This document shows, one piece after another, positions 24,498 to 32,311 of a stretch of DNA of 34,775 nt. The notes beneath the pieces are model-generated. The model saw only the letters and a program-made list of their open reading frames with translations, did no database searches and was not told the origin of the DNA. Position numbers and translations under genes: made by a program. Numbering within the stretch: position 1 is the first letter of the stretch; each line of letters opens with the position of its first letter. The DNA comes from Bryobacterales bacterium (GTDB taxonomy: Bacteria > Acidobacteriota > Terriglobia > Bryobacterales > Bryobacteraceae). Location of the stretch: NCBI GenBank assembly GCA_020851655.1, contig JADZCI010000122.1:1-34775 (forward strand). Direction: 5' to 3'.

Positions 24498-25859
24498 ATG
24501 GCTAGACAACTATTCGGGACGGACGGCATTCGGGGTGTCGCGGGACAAGCGCCGTTGGATCCAAAGACGGTGTTTGCGTTTGGAATGGCGCTGGGTGATT
24601 GGGCGGTAGAGGTGGCGCGGTCGCGCAACACCGCCGCCGTGGCCGCCATCGGCATGGACACGCGCGAGTCCGGGCCGTGGCTTGCCGAGACGGTCGCGGC
24701 TGGCATCGCCCGTCGCGGCGCCGCCACGCGCTTTGCCGGACTCACCACCACTCCCGGCGTGGCCTACCTGACGCGAACCGAGGACTTTGTCGCCGGCGTC
24801 ATGATCTCGGCATCACACAACCCGTATCACGACAACGGGCTCAAGGTCTTCGACCACTCCGGATTCAAGCTGCCCGATGCGCAGGAACACGCCCTGGAGG
24901 ACGTCATTTTCCGGTACCTGGAAAGCGGAGTGGAGCCTTCACGCCAGGCGCTGGCGCCGGATGAGCGCCTGGACCGCCGCTATCTCGATTACCTGGTTTC
25001 GACATTTCACGGTGACCTGAAAGGGCTGCGGATTGTCCTGGACTGCGCCAATGGCGCTGCTTCGCACCTCGGTCCAGAACTGTTCCGCCGCTTGGGGGCG
25101 GCGGTCATCCCGATAGCCTGCCAGCCGGACGGCCGCAATATCAACCTGAACTGCGGCGCGCTGCACACGGATAACCTCAGCCGGGCGGTTCTGGAGCACA
25201 AGGCCGATTGCGGCGCCGCGTTTGACGGCGATGCGGACCGTTGCATGATGATTTCCGCTTCGGGAAAGCTCATCGACGGCGACCACGTCCTGCTGATTAT
25301 GGCCAAGCGTCTGCTCGAAGCACAGCGTTTGAACGGCGCCAAGGACGCGCCCGCCGTGGTCGCCACGGTGATGTCCAACCTGGGTCTCGAAAAAGCGCTG
25401 CGAGGCATCGGCGTCAACCTGGAGCGCACTCAGGTGGGCGACAAGTATGTCCTCGAAAAGATGGTCGACGCCGGCCTGCCGGTCGGCGGCGAACAGTCCG
25501 GCCATGTGATCTTCCGCGAATTCGCCACCACGGGCGATGGGCTGCTGACCGCGATTCGCGTCCTCGAGGAAGTCCGCCGCACCGGGCGCTCGCTGGATGA
25601 CTTGACCAAGGAGTTCTTCGTCTACCCGCAGAAGCTCGTCAACGTCAAGTTCAAGGTCAAGAAGCCGCTGGAAAGTTTGCCGGGTGTCCAGGCGGAAATC
25701 GCCGCTGTCCGTTCCGAGTTGGGCGACGTCGGCCGCGTCCTGGTCCGCTTCTCCGGCACCGAGCCTCTGGCCCGGGTCATGGTGGAAGGTCCCGACATGC
25801 AGACCGTGGACTCGTGCTCCTCGCGCATCGCATCGGCGATCGCCGCCGAGCTTGGCTAG
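24498..25859 (+). CDS. glmM: Phosphoglucosamine mutase
   Basis: A 453-aa enzyme converting glucosamine-6-phosphate to glucosamine-1-phosphate, the entry to UDP-GlcNAc and so to peptidoglycan and LPS. It belongs to the alpha-D-phosphohexomutase family. The phospho-serine loop ISASHNP gives catalytic Ser106; the metal site is DGDADR at 243-248; the sugar loop is GGEQSGH; the C-terminal phosphate site is RFSGTEP. An AAGGGGGAG ribosome site precedes the ATG. It is the third gene of the cda cluster. In other bacteria GlmM inhibits CdaA, linking wall-precursor synthesis to c-di-AMP. Confidence 0.95.
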   Translation: MARQLFGTDGIRGVAGQAPLDPKTVFAFGMALGDWAVEVARSRNTAAVAAIGMDTRESGPWLAETVAAGIARRGAATRFAGLTTTPGVAYLTRTEDFVAGVMISASHNPYHDNGLKVFDHSGFKLPDAQEHALEDVIFRYLESGVEPSRQALAPDERLDRRYLDYLVSTFHGDLKGLRIVLDCANGAASHLGPELFRRLGAAVIPIACQPDGRNINLNCGALHTDNLSRAVLEHKADCGAAFDGDADRCMMISASGKLIDGDHVLLIMAKRLLEAQRLNGAKDAPAVVATVMSNLGLEKALRGIGVNLERTQVGDKYVLEKMVDAGLPVGGEQSGHVIFREFATTGDGLLTAIRVLEEVRRTGRSLDDLTKEFFVYPQKLVNVKFKVKKPLESLPGVQAEIAAVRSELGDVGRVLVRFSGTEPLARVMVEGPDMQTVDSCSSRIASAIAAELG

Positions 25860-25860
25860 C

Positions 25861-26631
25861 TCAGGGCGTCAGCGCAATAATCCGCACTGGCCCGCCGGTT
25901 CCGCCGGAAATCTTGACCGGCAGCGCGAACAGAATGGCGCCCGTAGCGGGCACTTTGTCGAGGTTGGCTACGTTCTCCAGGTTGAAAATTCCGGCACGGG
26001 CCAACACCTGGTGGCAGATGAAATCCTTACTCTTGCCGTAATCGATGCTGGCGGTATCAATGCCCACACCGCTGACTCCGCGCTCCGCCAGCAACATTGC
26101 GGCCTCGCGCGACAAGCCCGGGAAGCTTAGACGCGAAGCGTCGGCCGGCGTGTCATCGCCCAGGTATTTTTTGCGGTCCGGCCAGAAGCGTCCCCACCCG
26201 GTCCGGATCAACACCAGGTCCCCTGCCGCGATACGGCCGTGGGCTTTTTCAAACGCGGCGACATCGGCCGCGGTCAACCGGTAGTCGCGGTCCCGGTTGC
26301 AGGCCGCGGAGATGTCAATCACTTTGGCCGGACCCACCAGACGTGAAACCGGAATCTCGGCTGTGCCCGGCTGGCCTTGCCCGAAGTGCAGTGGGCTGTC
26401 CAGGTGTGTGCCGCCGAGTTCGCTGGTTGTAAAGGTCGCCGAGGCGTACCAGAATCCGGCGGCCGAGGGCCCCCACGCGTCCTTGTGCCATTCGAACGGC
26501 TTTGCGGTCGGCCAGTAGATGGTCTTCCCGTCGAACGGATAGCTCATGTCGACGAGCTTGCTCCGGTCGATGAGCGGCGTTTGAGCCAGGCAAAGGCTGG
26601 CCGAAGCGGCGAGTGTCCAGAGTCTGTTCAT
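25861..26631 (-). CDS. Exported cyclase/kynurenine-formamidase-family hydrolase
   Basis: A 256-aa protein with a signal peptide (residues 1-16, ending LCLAQ). The metal-binding motif G-G-T-H76-L-D78-S-P-L-H82 is the hallmark of the cyclase/KynB family, which hydrolyses amides or lactones such as N-formylkynurenine. ATG 26631 is chosen because the signal peptide begins there; the longer frame adds an unrelated leader. It converges with glmM with a single base between the stop codons. No tryptophan-catabolism gene is nearby, so the substrate is unknown. Secretion suggests a role on external or periplasmic substrates. Confidence 0.8.
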   Translation of the reverse strand: MNRLWTLAASASLCLAQTPLIDRSKLVDMSYPFDGKTIYWPTAKPFEWHKDAWGPSAAGFWYASATFTTSELGGTHLDSPLHFGQGQPGTAEIPVSRLVGPAKVIDISAACNRDRDYRLTAADVAAFEKAHGRIAAGDLVLIRTGWGRFWPDRKKYLGDDTPADASRLSFPGLSREAAMLLAERGVSGVGIDTASIDYGKSKDFICHQVLARAGIFNLENVANLDKVPATGAILFALPVKISGGTGGPVRIIALTP

Positions 26632-26645
26632 ACGAGTTGTGAGGG

Positions 26646-26651
26646 AGTATA
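26646..26651 (-). promoter_or_regulatory. Candidate -10 element of the cyclase-family gene
   Basis: TATACT on the minus strand (5 of 6 to consensus) lies 14 nt upstream of ATG 26631. No good -35 is visible at 16-18 bp. The 69-bp gap to 26701 is shared with a divergent gene. Confidence 0.3.
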
Positions 26652-26700
26652 GCAAGCCTCCGCGTTTGGTTAGAGATGTGCGGTAGAGTGGCTGCAAGCG

Positions 26701-27666
26701 ATGCGGAAGCGCTTATTCCTACCGGCAGCCGGCCTTCTGGCGGCGATTTCTACTCTTGGCTACCAGGGCGGCCCGGGGCGGACTCCCCAGCCGAGGTACC
26801 GGAGCAAGCTCGCTATTTTCGACCTGAAAGACCGTTCGACAAAGGTGGTTCACACCTCCGATGATCTGTTTGAAGCCCCCAACTGGTCGCGCGACGGAAA
26901 ATTCCTGCTGATTAACTCGCGCGGGTCGCTCTTCACACTGCCGGCCGAAGGGGGCAAGCCGGAACGCCTGGCGCTCGACGCCTCTTTCCGCTGTAACAAC
27001 GACCACGATTACTCGCGTGACGGTAAGTGGCTCGCCATTTCCGCCTCCACGCCTTCCGAACGGCGTTCGCGGGTTTACGTTGCCGGCGCGGACGGCGCCG
27101 GCCCCAGACTGTTGACCCCGGCCAGCCCAAGCTACTTTCACGGCTGGTCGCCGGACGGGAAATGGCTGTCGTTTGTTGGTCAGCGGAACGGCAACTTCAA
27201 TTTGTTCCGGGTGGCCTTCGAGGGCGGTGAGGAGCAGCGGTTGACGTCTCACCCAGGGTATGACGACGGCCCGGACTACTCGCCCAACGGCAAATGGATC
27301 TATTTCAACTCCAGCCGCGCCGGCGGATGGGACATCTGGCGTATTCCGGAATCCGGCGCCGGACCCGGTGATGCGCTCGCCCAGAGGGTGACCAGCGACC
27401 CGTGGGAAGACTGGTTCCCCCACCTATCTCCCAACGGCAAGCACATTGTATTCCTGTCGTTTCCGCCCGGAACGGAGAACCACGATGGCAAGATGGAAAT
27501 TCAACTCCGGATGATGCGGGCGCCAGGCAAGGAGATGAAAAGACCGAAAATCGAGACTTTAACCACCATCTTCGGCGGGCAAGGCACCATTAACGTCAAC
27601 TCGTGGGCGCCGGACTCGCGGCGTTTCGCCTTTGTCATCTACGAAGAAATCCCCGGCAGCCGTTGA
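26701..27666 (+). CDS. Exported TolB-like beta-propeller protein
   Basis: A 321-aa protein with an N-terminal signal-like hydrophobic stretch (about residues 4-20). The rest is WD40-like PD40/TolB repeats marked by SRDGK, SPDGKW and SPNGKW motifs at roughly 45-residue intervals (near residues 63, 105, 150, 195, 243, and a final APDS near 307). Such propellers bind proteins or peptides. Without the peptidase domain of DPP4 or tricorn proteins, this one is presumably a binding or structural module. The ribosome site is weak. It is divergent from the cyclase-family gene and 38 nt before nuoM, with its own promoter candidate between. Confidence 0.75.
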   Translation: MRKRLFLPAAGLLAAISTLGYQGGPGRTPQPRYRSKLAIFDLKDRSTKVVHTSDDLFEAPNWSRDGKFLLINSRGSLFTLPAEGGKPERLALDASFRCNNDHDYSRDGKWLAISASTPSERRSRVYVAGADGAGPRLLTPASPSYFHGWSPDGKWLSFVGQRNGNFNLFRVAFEGGEEQRLTSHPGYDDGPDYSPNGKWIYFNSSRAGGWDIWRIPESGAGPGDALAQRVTSDPWEDWFPHLSPNGKHIVFLSFPPGTENHDGKMEIQLRMMRAPGKEMKRPKIETLTTIFGGQGTINVNSWAPDSRRFAFVIYEEIPGSR

Positions 27667-27691
27667 TTTTGGGATAGAATTATCCTTTAAT
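27663..27691 (+). promoter_or_regulatory. Candidate nuoM promoter with an inverted repeat in the spacer
   Basis: TTGATT (27663-27668) and TTTAAT (27686-27691) are 17 bp apart. The spacer contains GGATA-GAAT-TATCC (27672-27685), a possible operator; it also includes TAGAAT, an alternative -10 without a good -35. The leader to ATG 27705 would be short, about 7 nt. Confidence 0.35.
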
Positions 27692-27704
27692 CGGACTGCC
27701 CGGT

Positions 27705-29270
27705 ATGGATCATATCCTTTCGATCGTCGTCCTCACCCCCTTTGTGGGATTCCTGATCCTTCTCTTTATTCCGTCTGAGAAAGCCAAGCTGATCAAGCTC
27801 TTTTCCAACGGCGTGACCCTGGCGGGTTTCCTGGTTTCCCTGCCCCTGGTGTTTCAGTTCGATCCCGGCAAGGACTTCCAGTTTGTGGAGGATCTGCCCT
27901 GGATTCCCTCGCTCGGCGCCAGGTGGAGCCTGGGCATCGACGGCTACGCGTTGCTGCTGGTGATGCTCACCACCCTAACGGGTTTTCTGGCCACTCTGTG
28001 CAGTTGGTCGGCTATTGAAGCCCGGCTGAAGGAGTATTACGCCTGCTTTCTACTGCTGCAAGTGGGCATGCTGGGCGTCTTCGCCAGCCGCGACATGCTG
28101 CTGTTCTTTGTCTTTTGGGAACTCGTGCTGGTCCCGATGTACTTCATCATCGCCATCTGGGGAGGAGCGCGCCGAACCTACGCCGCCATCAAGTTCATTC
28201 TCTACACCCTGGTCGGCTCCATCCTGATGCTCCTCGGCATCCTGACCGTCTACTACTTCCATCACGAGCAGTTCCAGCAGTGGAGTTTCGGGATGGCGGC
28301 GGTGTTGTCCACCACGTTGCCGGCTGGCGCCGAATGGTGGGTGTTCTGGGCCTTCTTCCTGGGGTTCGCGGTCAAGGTGCCGATGTGGCCGTTCCACACC
28401 TGGCTGCCGGACGCGCATACAGAAGCGCCGACGGCGGGTTCGGTGATCCTGGCGGCCGTACTGCTGAAGATGGGCACCTATGGTTTCATTCGCTTCTCGC
28501 TGCCGATGCTGCCGGAGGCGGCAAAAAACCCGACCATCACCACGTGGATGGGCGCCCTGTCGATCATCGCTATCATCTACGGCGCGCTGGTCAGCCTGAT
28601 GCAGAAAGACTGGAAGAAACTGGTGGCGTACTCATCGGTAAGCCACCTGGGATTCTGCACGCTGGGGATCTTTGCACTGAATCCGGCGGGAATCGCGGGT
28701 TCGATCCTTCAGCAGATCAATCACGGCATTTCCACCGGAATGTTGTTCCTCGTTGTCGGTGTGGTGTACGAACGCAAGCACACTCGCGAAATCGCCGCCT
28801 ACGGGGGGCTCTACAAGGTGATGCCGCTGTTTACCGCGGTGTTTCTGATTGCCATGCTCAGTTCGATGGGCATGCCGCCGCTCAATGGGTTCATTGGCGA
28901 AATGACGATCATTCAGGGCGCCTACCTGATGTCGTTCCAGTGGGCGCTGGCGTGCGCCATCGGGATTGCGCTGGGCGCCGCCTACCTGCTCTGGCTGTAT
29001 CAGCGCACGATGCTGGGCGACTTGAAAGAAGGCAATTCGGCGCTGCGGGACCTCAACTGGCGGGAAATTGCCTACTTCGCTCCACTGCTTGCCTGGGCGT
29101 TCTGGATTGGCCTCTATCCACGGCCGTTTTTCCGGATTATTGATCGCAGCGTGGCGCAGGTGGTGGAACGCGTGCGCCCGGGCTACTACGAACAGCGCGG
29201 CCTGGCGAATCCGCTGCGGTCACAAGGCATCCATCAGGCATCGTTTCCGGCGCAACCGGCGGCCGACTGA
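27705..29270 (+). CDS. nuoM: NADH-quinone oxidoreductase subunit M, isolated copy
   Basis: A 521-aa membrane protein of the complex I/Mrp antiporter-like family with about 14 spans. The proton-channel residues are present: Glu139 in FWELVLVPMYF, Lys224 in FAVKVPMWPFHTW and Lys255 in LLKMGTYGF, corresponding to E. coli NuoM Glu144, Lys234 and Lys265. FHTWLPDAHTEAPTAGS is the family signature. The C-terminus carries a short basic and proline-containing tail. nuoM normally sits between nuoL and nuoN, but here it stands alone, flanked by a propeller gene and a secreted protein gene. It could be a second copy, a moved subunit of the main complex, or part of another membrane oxidoreductase. The SD before ATG 27705 is absent. 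Confidence 0.9.
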   Translation: MDHILSIVVLTPFVGFLILLFIPSEKAKLIKLFSNGVTLAGFLVSLPLVFQFDPGKDFQFVEDLPWIPSLGARWSLGIDGYALLLVMLTTLTGFLATLCSWSAIEARLKEYYACFLLLQVGMLGVFASRDMLLFFVFWELVLVPMYFIIAIWGGARRTYAAIKFILYTLVGSILMLLGILTVYYFHHEQFQQWSFGMAAVLSTTLPAGAEWWVFWAFFLGFAVKVPMWPFHTWLPDAHTEAPTAGSVILAAVLLKMGTYGFIRFSLPMLPEAAKNPTITTWMGALSIIAIIYGALVSLMQKDWKKLVAYSSVSHLGFCTLGIFALNPAGIAGSILQQINHGISTGMLFLVVGVVYERKHTREIAAYGGLYKVMPLFTAVFLIAMLSSMGMPPLNGFIGEMTIIQGAYLMSFQWALACAIGIALGAAYLLWLYQRTMLGDLKEGNSALRDLNWREIAYFAPLLAWAFWIGLYPRPFFRIIDRSVAQVVERVRPGYYEQRGLANPLRSQGIHQASFPAQPAAD

Positions 29271-29356
29271 CCCGCACGTCCGAAACGTAACTGGGCACAT
29301 ACTTAGCGGGATAGTGGACTGCCACAAAGCCCCGATTTCTTCAACCCGGGAGCGTC

Positions 29357-29362
29357 TACAAT
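29357..29362 (+). promoter_or_regulatory. Candidate -10 element close to the TIGR03437 protein start
   Basis: TACAAT (5 of 6 to consensus) is only 10 nt before ATG 29373, and no Shine-Dalgarno is seen. If used, the transcript would be nearly leaderless. No good -35 is visible. Confidence 0.28.
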
Positions 29363-29372
29363 AAAAGTCAAT

Positions 29373-31115
29373 ATGAAAACAACAATTTGGGGCTGCATAG
29401 CCCTGATTCTTTTCGCCGCTGGCGCGGTCGCGCAGCCAGCTATTACCGCTGTTTTGGATGGTGCGGCGTACACGGAGGGAATTCCCCAAGGTGCTGTGTT
29501 CGTGGTAAAGGGGACAAATCTGAGCGCCGCCGGTTTCGTGTCGGCGCCGGCGCCATCGTACCCAAAGTCGCTTAACAATGTTTCAATCACATTGACGCCG
29601 GCCGCCGGCGGGGCCGACGTGCAACCTTACATGGTCTACACCTACAACCAGGGTGGAGTGAACCAGTTGGCCGCCGTGATGCCATCTACCGTGGCCACCG
29701 GCTCTTACAATTTGAAGGTGACCAATGGCGGCGCCACCAGCGCCGCATTCAAGACGAGCGTGGTGGCGCGCAAGCCGGGGATTGTGACCGCCGCCGGCAG
29801 CGGCGCGGGACCCGCGCAAGCTACGCTTGCCGGAGCGCTCATCCTGCAACGCTTCTCACCCGCCGGCAAGATTGGGGACTTCGACACCCGTCCGGCCAAG
29901 GCCGGCGAGCGCGTCGACCTGTGGGGTACCGGTCTGGGCGCCGATACGGCATCCGATACGGGCGGAACCAACGGCGATCAAACCGCCGCCGCAAGCGTGC
30001 GCGTGCTGGTGAACGGAGTCGAAGTGACCCCGCTTTACGCCGGACGCTCGCAAGGCTATCCAGGGCTCGATCAGATCGTCTTTACGCTGCCCGCCAACGT
30101 CACGCCGAGCTGCTTTGTCAGCGTGCAAGTGCGCGCCGGCGGCTCGACGGGCAACATATCCACCATCGCCGTTGCGGCGCCGCCCAACACCAGTTGCACA
30201 CATCCCACGCTGTCTGAGACACAACTGAAGACACTCAGCCAGGGCGGCACCATCACCGGTGGCGCATTTGTCGTGGCGAGCAGCGGGGTCGAGATGCCGG
30301 CCATCACCGTCGGCCCCATCACCATCCCCGGCTCAACCAACTATGCGGAAACCATCGGCGGAGCCTTCTCCCGGTATGGCCAGGACGCGATCGGCACCGC
30401 CGAGTTTAGCGCCGTCGCTGACGGCCCGTGCACGGTATGGAAGCGGGTTGGCACAGTCACCGAACTGACACTCGGGACGGCTCCGACGCCGCTCGACGCC
30501 GGTTCTCCATTGGTCGCGTCGCTCCCCGGTGGAACGACCGTCAACCTGCTGAAGACCGGGAACACCAACTTCTACAATGCGACCTTGGGCAGCACCACCA
30601 ACCCAACGAAAACCTTGCAAGCCGGGGTTTACCGCCTGCAAGGTCCGGGCGGCACACAGGTTGGCGCCTTTGGACCGGTTTCGACGATTGTCCCGTCGTT
30701 TGACTGGACCAACCGGGCCAGCATCACGGCCGTCAACCGGTCGCAGGGCTTGGCCATCAACTGGTCCGGCGGCAGCCCGGGCTGGGTTGAGATCACCGGC
30801 TTTGCGGGCAACTACACTGCCGGCGGAATTTCCGAGACCAACCCCAATCCGATCGTTGATGCCGCGGGCTTCGTCTGCATCTCGCGAGCCTCGGCAAACA
30901 CCTTCACCGTGCCCGCCTCCGTCCTTCAGCAGCTCCCCGCGGCGACCATGAATTTCTCCGATCCCAATGCGCTCGGAGTTGGCATGCTGAGTGTCTTCGC
31001 GGTGAGCGATGGAACTCAGGGGACCTTCTCCGCGCCCGTTGTGGGAGGCGGAACCCTGGACTACGGCATCTTCACTTATGCTGTCGGCAATTCCAAGTTC
31101 CTGAGCTACCAGTAA
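29373..31115 (+). CDS. Secreted protein with TIGR03437-like module
   Basis: A 580-aa protein with a signal peptide (residues 1-20, ending GAVAQ). About 22-130 form an IPT/TIG-like immunoglobulin-type beta domain (AAYTEGIPQGAVFVVKGTNL). About 150-270 match the TIGR03437 type found in great numbers in Solibacter relatives (AGERVDLWGTGLG, then LYAGRSQGYPGLDQI and an N-terminally conserved LPANV). Residues 275-580 are a Thr/Gly/Ser-rich beta region without a recognised fold. It contains few cysteines (three) and no catalytic motif. Such proteins are exported and probably bind carbohydrate or surface polymer, but the function is not known. A strong palindromic terminator follows. Confidence 0.8.
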   Translation: MKTTIWGCIALILFAAGAVAQPAITAVLDGAAYTEGIPQGAVFVVKGTNLSAAGFVSAPAPSYPKSLNNVSITLTPAAGGADVQPYMVYTYNQGGVNQLAAVMPSTVATGSYNLKVTNGGATSAAFKTSVVARKPGIVTAAGSGAGPAQATLAGALILQRFSPAGKIGDFDTRPAKAGERVDLWGTGLGADTASDTGGTNGDQTAAASVRVLVNGVEVTPLYAGRSQGYPGLDQIVFTLPANVTPSCFVSVQVRAGGSTGNISTIAVAAPPNTSCTHPTLSETQLKTLSQGGTITGGAFVVASSGVEMPAITVGPITIPGSTNYAETIGGAFSRYGQDAIGTAEFSAVADGPCTVWKRVGTVTELTLGTAPTPLDAGSPLVASLPGGTTVNLLKTGNTNFYNATLGSTTNPTKTLQAGVYRLQGPGGTQVGAFGPVSTIVPSFDWTNRASITAVNRSQGLAINWSGGSPGWVEITGFAGNYTAGGISETNPNPIVDAAGFVCISRASANTFTVPASVLQQLPAATMNFSDPNALGVGMLSVFAVSDGTQGTFSAPVVGGGTLDYGIFTYAVGNSKFLSYQ

Positions 31116-31131
31116 GCCTGACACAAACACG

Positions 31132-31165
31132 GCGCGGCGTTCCCATGGGAGCGCCGCGCTATTTT
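31132..31165. terminator. Bidirectional palindromic terminator between convergent genes
   Basis: A 14-bp palindromic half-site, GCGCGGCGTTCCCA paired with TGGGAGCGCCGCGC (31132-31159), has one G-T pair and no mismatch. On the plus strand TATTTTCTT follows. The reverse side has a weaker GTGTTTGTGT. It lies 16 nt after the TIGR03437 gene, and the TAG stop of the convergent radical SAM gene (31159-31161) begins on the last base of the stem. Confidence 0.75.
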
Positions 31166-32232
31166 CTTGCCGGTTCGATCTGAACCAGCGTTTCCTCGCG
31201 GCGCGGCGCAACCGTCTTGGACGGGCTCAACCAGCGGCGCGGCAGCTTGGCCATGTAGATCAGCCGTTCAACCAGCGGCAGCAGGTTGCGAACCGTCTTG
31301 CCGTGAAACAGCAAGCTGCCCGCCACCAACGCCGGGTGCGGAATCGTCGTGCAGCACCGCGAGCAGATGTCGATCTCGCCCGCCCTGCCGCGCACGTGCA
31401 GGTCGCGCATCCGCCGCATCTCCTCGCCGTCGAAGATTTCTTTGAGCGGACGCTCGCCCACGTGTCCGATGGGCGCGCCGTCCAGCATGTAGCTCTGGCA
31501 GCACGGGTACACATCGCCGTTGTGCTTGATATACAGCGGACCTCGCCACAAGTAATGGCAGGGGTGCTTCCACGCCGCCGCTTCGTGGCCCGCATCGGGC
31601 CGCATCAGGTTGGTTTCGTCTTCCTTGATTCGAATCAGGTCGACACCGGGCACGGCGCTCCAGAAGCGGCGGAATTCGCCGGCTTCGCCCGCATTGCGCT
31701 CCATTCGCACCATCTGCACAACCACCTGGACCTTGGCCTTGCGTTCGTGTTTCATGCGCGCGAATCGCACAAAGTTGTCCCGCACCCGCTCGAACCTCGC
31801 GCCTTTCCGGTAGTATTCAAACGACTCCTTGGTGGCGCCGTCAAAGCTCAGCGTGATGTGCTCCAAGGGTCCCTGGAGCAACCTGTCCGCCATCTTCTCG
31901 TCAAGCAGAGTCCCGTTGGTGGAAAGCAGAGTCGAGATCCGGTGCTTGGCGCAATACTCGATGCGGTCGAAGATCTCAGGATCCAGAAACGGTTCGCCAA
32001 GCCCGATCAGCATCATGTGTTCGGCGCTCTGCCCCGCCTCGCGCACGAGCGTCTCGAAGACCTCGGCGGTCATGTCCTCCTTGGGCTGTTTGTGGGTCTC
32101 GCGCGGACACATCGGGCAGTAGATGTTGCACTTGGCCGTCGTTTCCACGATGTACTCGACGGGCAAGGCTCCGAGCTTGGATTTTCGCGTCAGGTAGCCC
32201 CATAGCAACCTGGCACGATTGAAGGCGCGCAT
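31159..32232 (-). CDS. Radical SAM protein with SPASM-type C-terminus
   Basis: A 357-aa enzyme of the radical S-adenosylmethionine family. The [4Fe-4S] site C35-x3-C39-x2-C42 lies in TAKCNIYCPMC; GLGEPFLDP is the SAM-binding GGEP-like motif near residue 78. The C-terminal cysteines (225, 244-245, 290, 293-294) resemble the SPASM/twitch auxiliary cluster region. This architecture is used for peptide maturation and for various sugar, lipid and heme-related reactions. No precursor peptide is visible nearby and the substrate is unknown. ATG 32232 is preferred over upstream in-frame starts because those run into the divergent epimerase gene's 5' region; the ribosome site is poor. The gene converges on the TIGR03437 gene. 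Confidence 0.82.
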   Translation of the reverse strand: MRAFNRARLLWGYLTRKSKLGALPVEYIVETTAKCNIYCPMCPRETHKQPKEDMTAEVFETLVREAGQSAEHMMLIGLGEPFLDPEIFDRIEYCAKHRISTLLSTNGTLLDEKMADRLLQGPLEHITLSFDGATKESFEYYRKGARFERVRDNFVRFARMKHERKAKVQVVVQMVRMERNAGEAGEFRRFWSAVPGVDLIRIKEDETNLMRPDAGHEAAAWKHPCHYLWRGPLYIKHNGDVYPCCQSYMLDGAPIGHVGERPLKEIFDGEEMRRMRDLHVRGRAGEIDICSRCCTTIPHPALVAGSLLFHGKTVRNLLPLVERLIYMAKLPRRWLSPSKTVAPRREETLVQIEPARK

Positions 32233-32294
32233 CCCTTGTAGGCGGGAAGCCGTCCCACCTGCCTCCCGAAGCTCTATTGTAGGCCCGTTCCGGG

Positions 32295-32300
32295 TAGAAT
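32295..32300 (+). promoter_or_regulatory. Candidate -10 element of the epimerase gene
   Basis: TAGAAT (5 of 6 to consensus) ends 11 nt before ATG 32312. No -35 of quality is visible and the leader would be very short. It is in the 79-bp gap between divergent genes. Confidence 0.28.
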
Positions 32301-32311
32301 AGGGCCGGACC

